A stretch of 6,383 nucleotides of DNA from CAZABG01 sp964460985. Its GTDB lineage: Bacteria > Chlamydiota > Chlamydiia > Chlamydiales > Parachlamydiaceae. The notes under the pieces are model-generated. The model did no database searches and was not told the origin of the DNA. It saw nothing but the letters and a program-made list of their open reading frames with translations. The stretch is from positions 1-6,383 of the forward strand of contig CAYWQX010000060.1 in the NCBI GenBank assembly GCA_964460985.1. Direction: 5' to 3'. This document shows, one piece after another, positions 5,942 to 6,383 of the stretch. A program made the position numbers and the translations under genes. Positions within the stretch are counted from its first letter, which is position 1. The number at the start of each line of letters is the position of its first letter.

Positions 5942-5954
5942 GGAGATCCTTATG
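5942..5954 (+). promoter_or_regulatory. Strong ribosome-site/ATG pair out of frame with mlaE
   Basis: GGAG (5942-5945) is followed after six bases by ATG 5952. That frame closes at TAG 6114-6116 after 54 codons and does not encode the permease. The permease frame begins at ATG 5966, twenty bases from the GGAG and with only a weak AGAG four bases upstream. Either the short frame is a leader that couples to mlaE, or a base was lost or miscalled near the start, or the match is accidental. Confidence 0.35.
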
Positions 5955-5965
5955 ATCAGAGCTTT

Positions 5966-6383
5966 ATGTTCGATAAGCTTATCCAGATCCTTTTTAACTT
6001 GGGAGACTACACCCGTCTCTGTTTTGAGGTATTTTGGGTCTCTATCAAAAGACCTCCTCAATGGGATCTCATTCGCGACCAGATGTATGAGATTGGCGTT
6101 ATGTCGCTTCCGGTAGTTGCCATCACAGGATTTTCAACCGGGATGGTTCTCGCGGCACAAGCCTGGTTTCAACTCTCTGACAAAGGGCTTGCCTCCGCGA
6201 CGGGCCTCATGGTGACTAAAGCGATGATGGTCGAATTAGGTCCGGTTTTGACCGCCTTTATGGTGACAGGAAGGGTTGGAGCTGCCATGTGCGCAACCCT
6301 TGGAACGATGCGGGTCACCGAACAAATTGATGCCTTAAAATCGATGGCGGTAAATCCTTTAAGATACCTCGTCGCCCCCCGAT
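5966..6383 (+). CDS. mlaE: MlaE-type ABC transporter permease, N-terminal part, runs off the right edge
   Basis: The first 139 codons of a MlaE/YrbE permease are present and the gene continues beyond the window. Typical family features appear in order: an amphipathic interface helix (1-29), RDQMYEIGVMSLPVV (37-51), GFSTGMVLAAQA (55-66), ELGPVLTAFMVTGRVGAAM (90-108), LGTMRVTEQIDAL (112-124) with the EQxxAL coupling segment, and NPLRYLVAPR (130-139). MlaE forms the inner-membrane dimer that, with the MlaF ATPase and an MCE-domain MlaD protein, moves phospholipids between inner and outer membrane; related systems import lipids or steroids. Partners would be expected downstream, outside the window. 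ATG 5966 is the only ATG before the conserved region; the frame is open back to 5921 but contains only rare start codons such as ATT. The gene is divergent from the NfeD operon. Confidence 0.93.
   Translation, partial: MFDKLIQILFNLGDYTRLCFEVFWVSIKRPPQWDLIRDQMYEIGVMSLPVVAITGFSTGMVLAAQAWFQLSDKGLASATGLMVTKAMMVELGPVLTAFMVTGRVGAAMCATLGTMRVTEQIDALKSMAVNPLRYLVAPR

Noticed and set aside
5873..6061. Minus-strand 62-codon frame between the NfeD gene and mlaE
   Set aside because: More than half is antisense to the mlaE start; no ribosome site or family resemblance was seen. A real small protein cannot be fully excluded, but there is no support for it.
1..6383. CRISPR arrays, insertion sequences, tRNA or rRNA genes, toxin-antitoxin pair
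   Set aside because: No direct repeats with spacers, transposase motifs or cloverleaf sequences were seen. The small-gene pair at 411-1279 has the size and overlap of a toxin-antitoxin module, but the two proteins are paralogues, which argues against it.

Overview
The window looks like chromosomal DNA of a Gram-negative bacterium of moderate to slightly low GC. A MlaE-type permease at the right end implies an outer membrane. My best guess is the PVC group, possibly an environmental (Parachlamydia-like) chlamydia. That guess rests on the flotillin/NfeD operon carrying a small protein that ends in a 'SLKDMVILKEVLGPPKA' tail, which I remember from planctomycete and chlamydial hypothetical proteins. 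The assignment is inference; no rRNA or marker gene is present.

Left part (1-1356): the N-terminal 81 codons of a dicarboxylate/amino acid:cation symporter run leftward off the edge. A 166-bp intergenic region separates it from two small paralogous genes of unknown function (411-773 and 770-1279), which run rightward, share an ATGA overlap and end at a clear intrinsic terminator (1325-1356). Both edges of the intergenic region carry nearly the same promoter sequence, in opposite orientation and almost touching the start codon. The downstream transcripts may therefore be leaderless or nearly so.

Centre (1355-5849, minus strand): a tight five-gene operon, transcribed in the order long NfeD-family membrane serine protease, short NfeD protein, flotillin-like FloA, a small single-pass membrane protein of unknown function, and a YggS/PLPBP pyridoxal-phosphate-binding protein. 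Every junction overlaps: three ATGA overlaps of 4 bp and one overlap of 8 bp. The NfeD and FloA part matches the Bacillus yqeZ-yqfA (floA) arrangement and should act in membrane microdomain organisation and membrane-protein turnover. The long NfeD protein is unusually large because it appears to carry two ClpP-like domains in tandem. The second keeps the Ser/Lys dyad; the first has lost the catalytic serine, the catalytic lysine and the oxyanion glycines.

Right part (5850-6383): a 116-bp divergent intergenic region and then the first 139 codons of a MlaE-type ABC permease, which continues beyond the window. The divergent genes share a theme of membrane organisation (lipid transport, flotillin scaffold, membrane proteolysis), but a functional link is only inferred. 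No tRNA, rRNA, CRISPR array, insertion sequence or prophage signature was seen.
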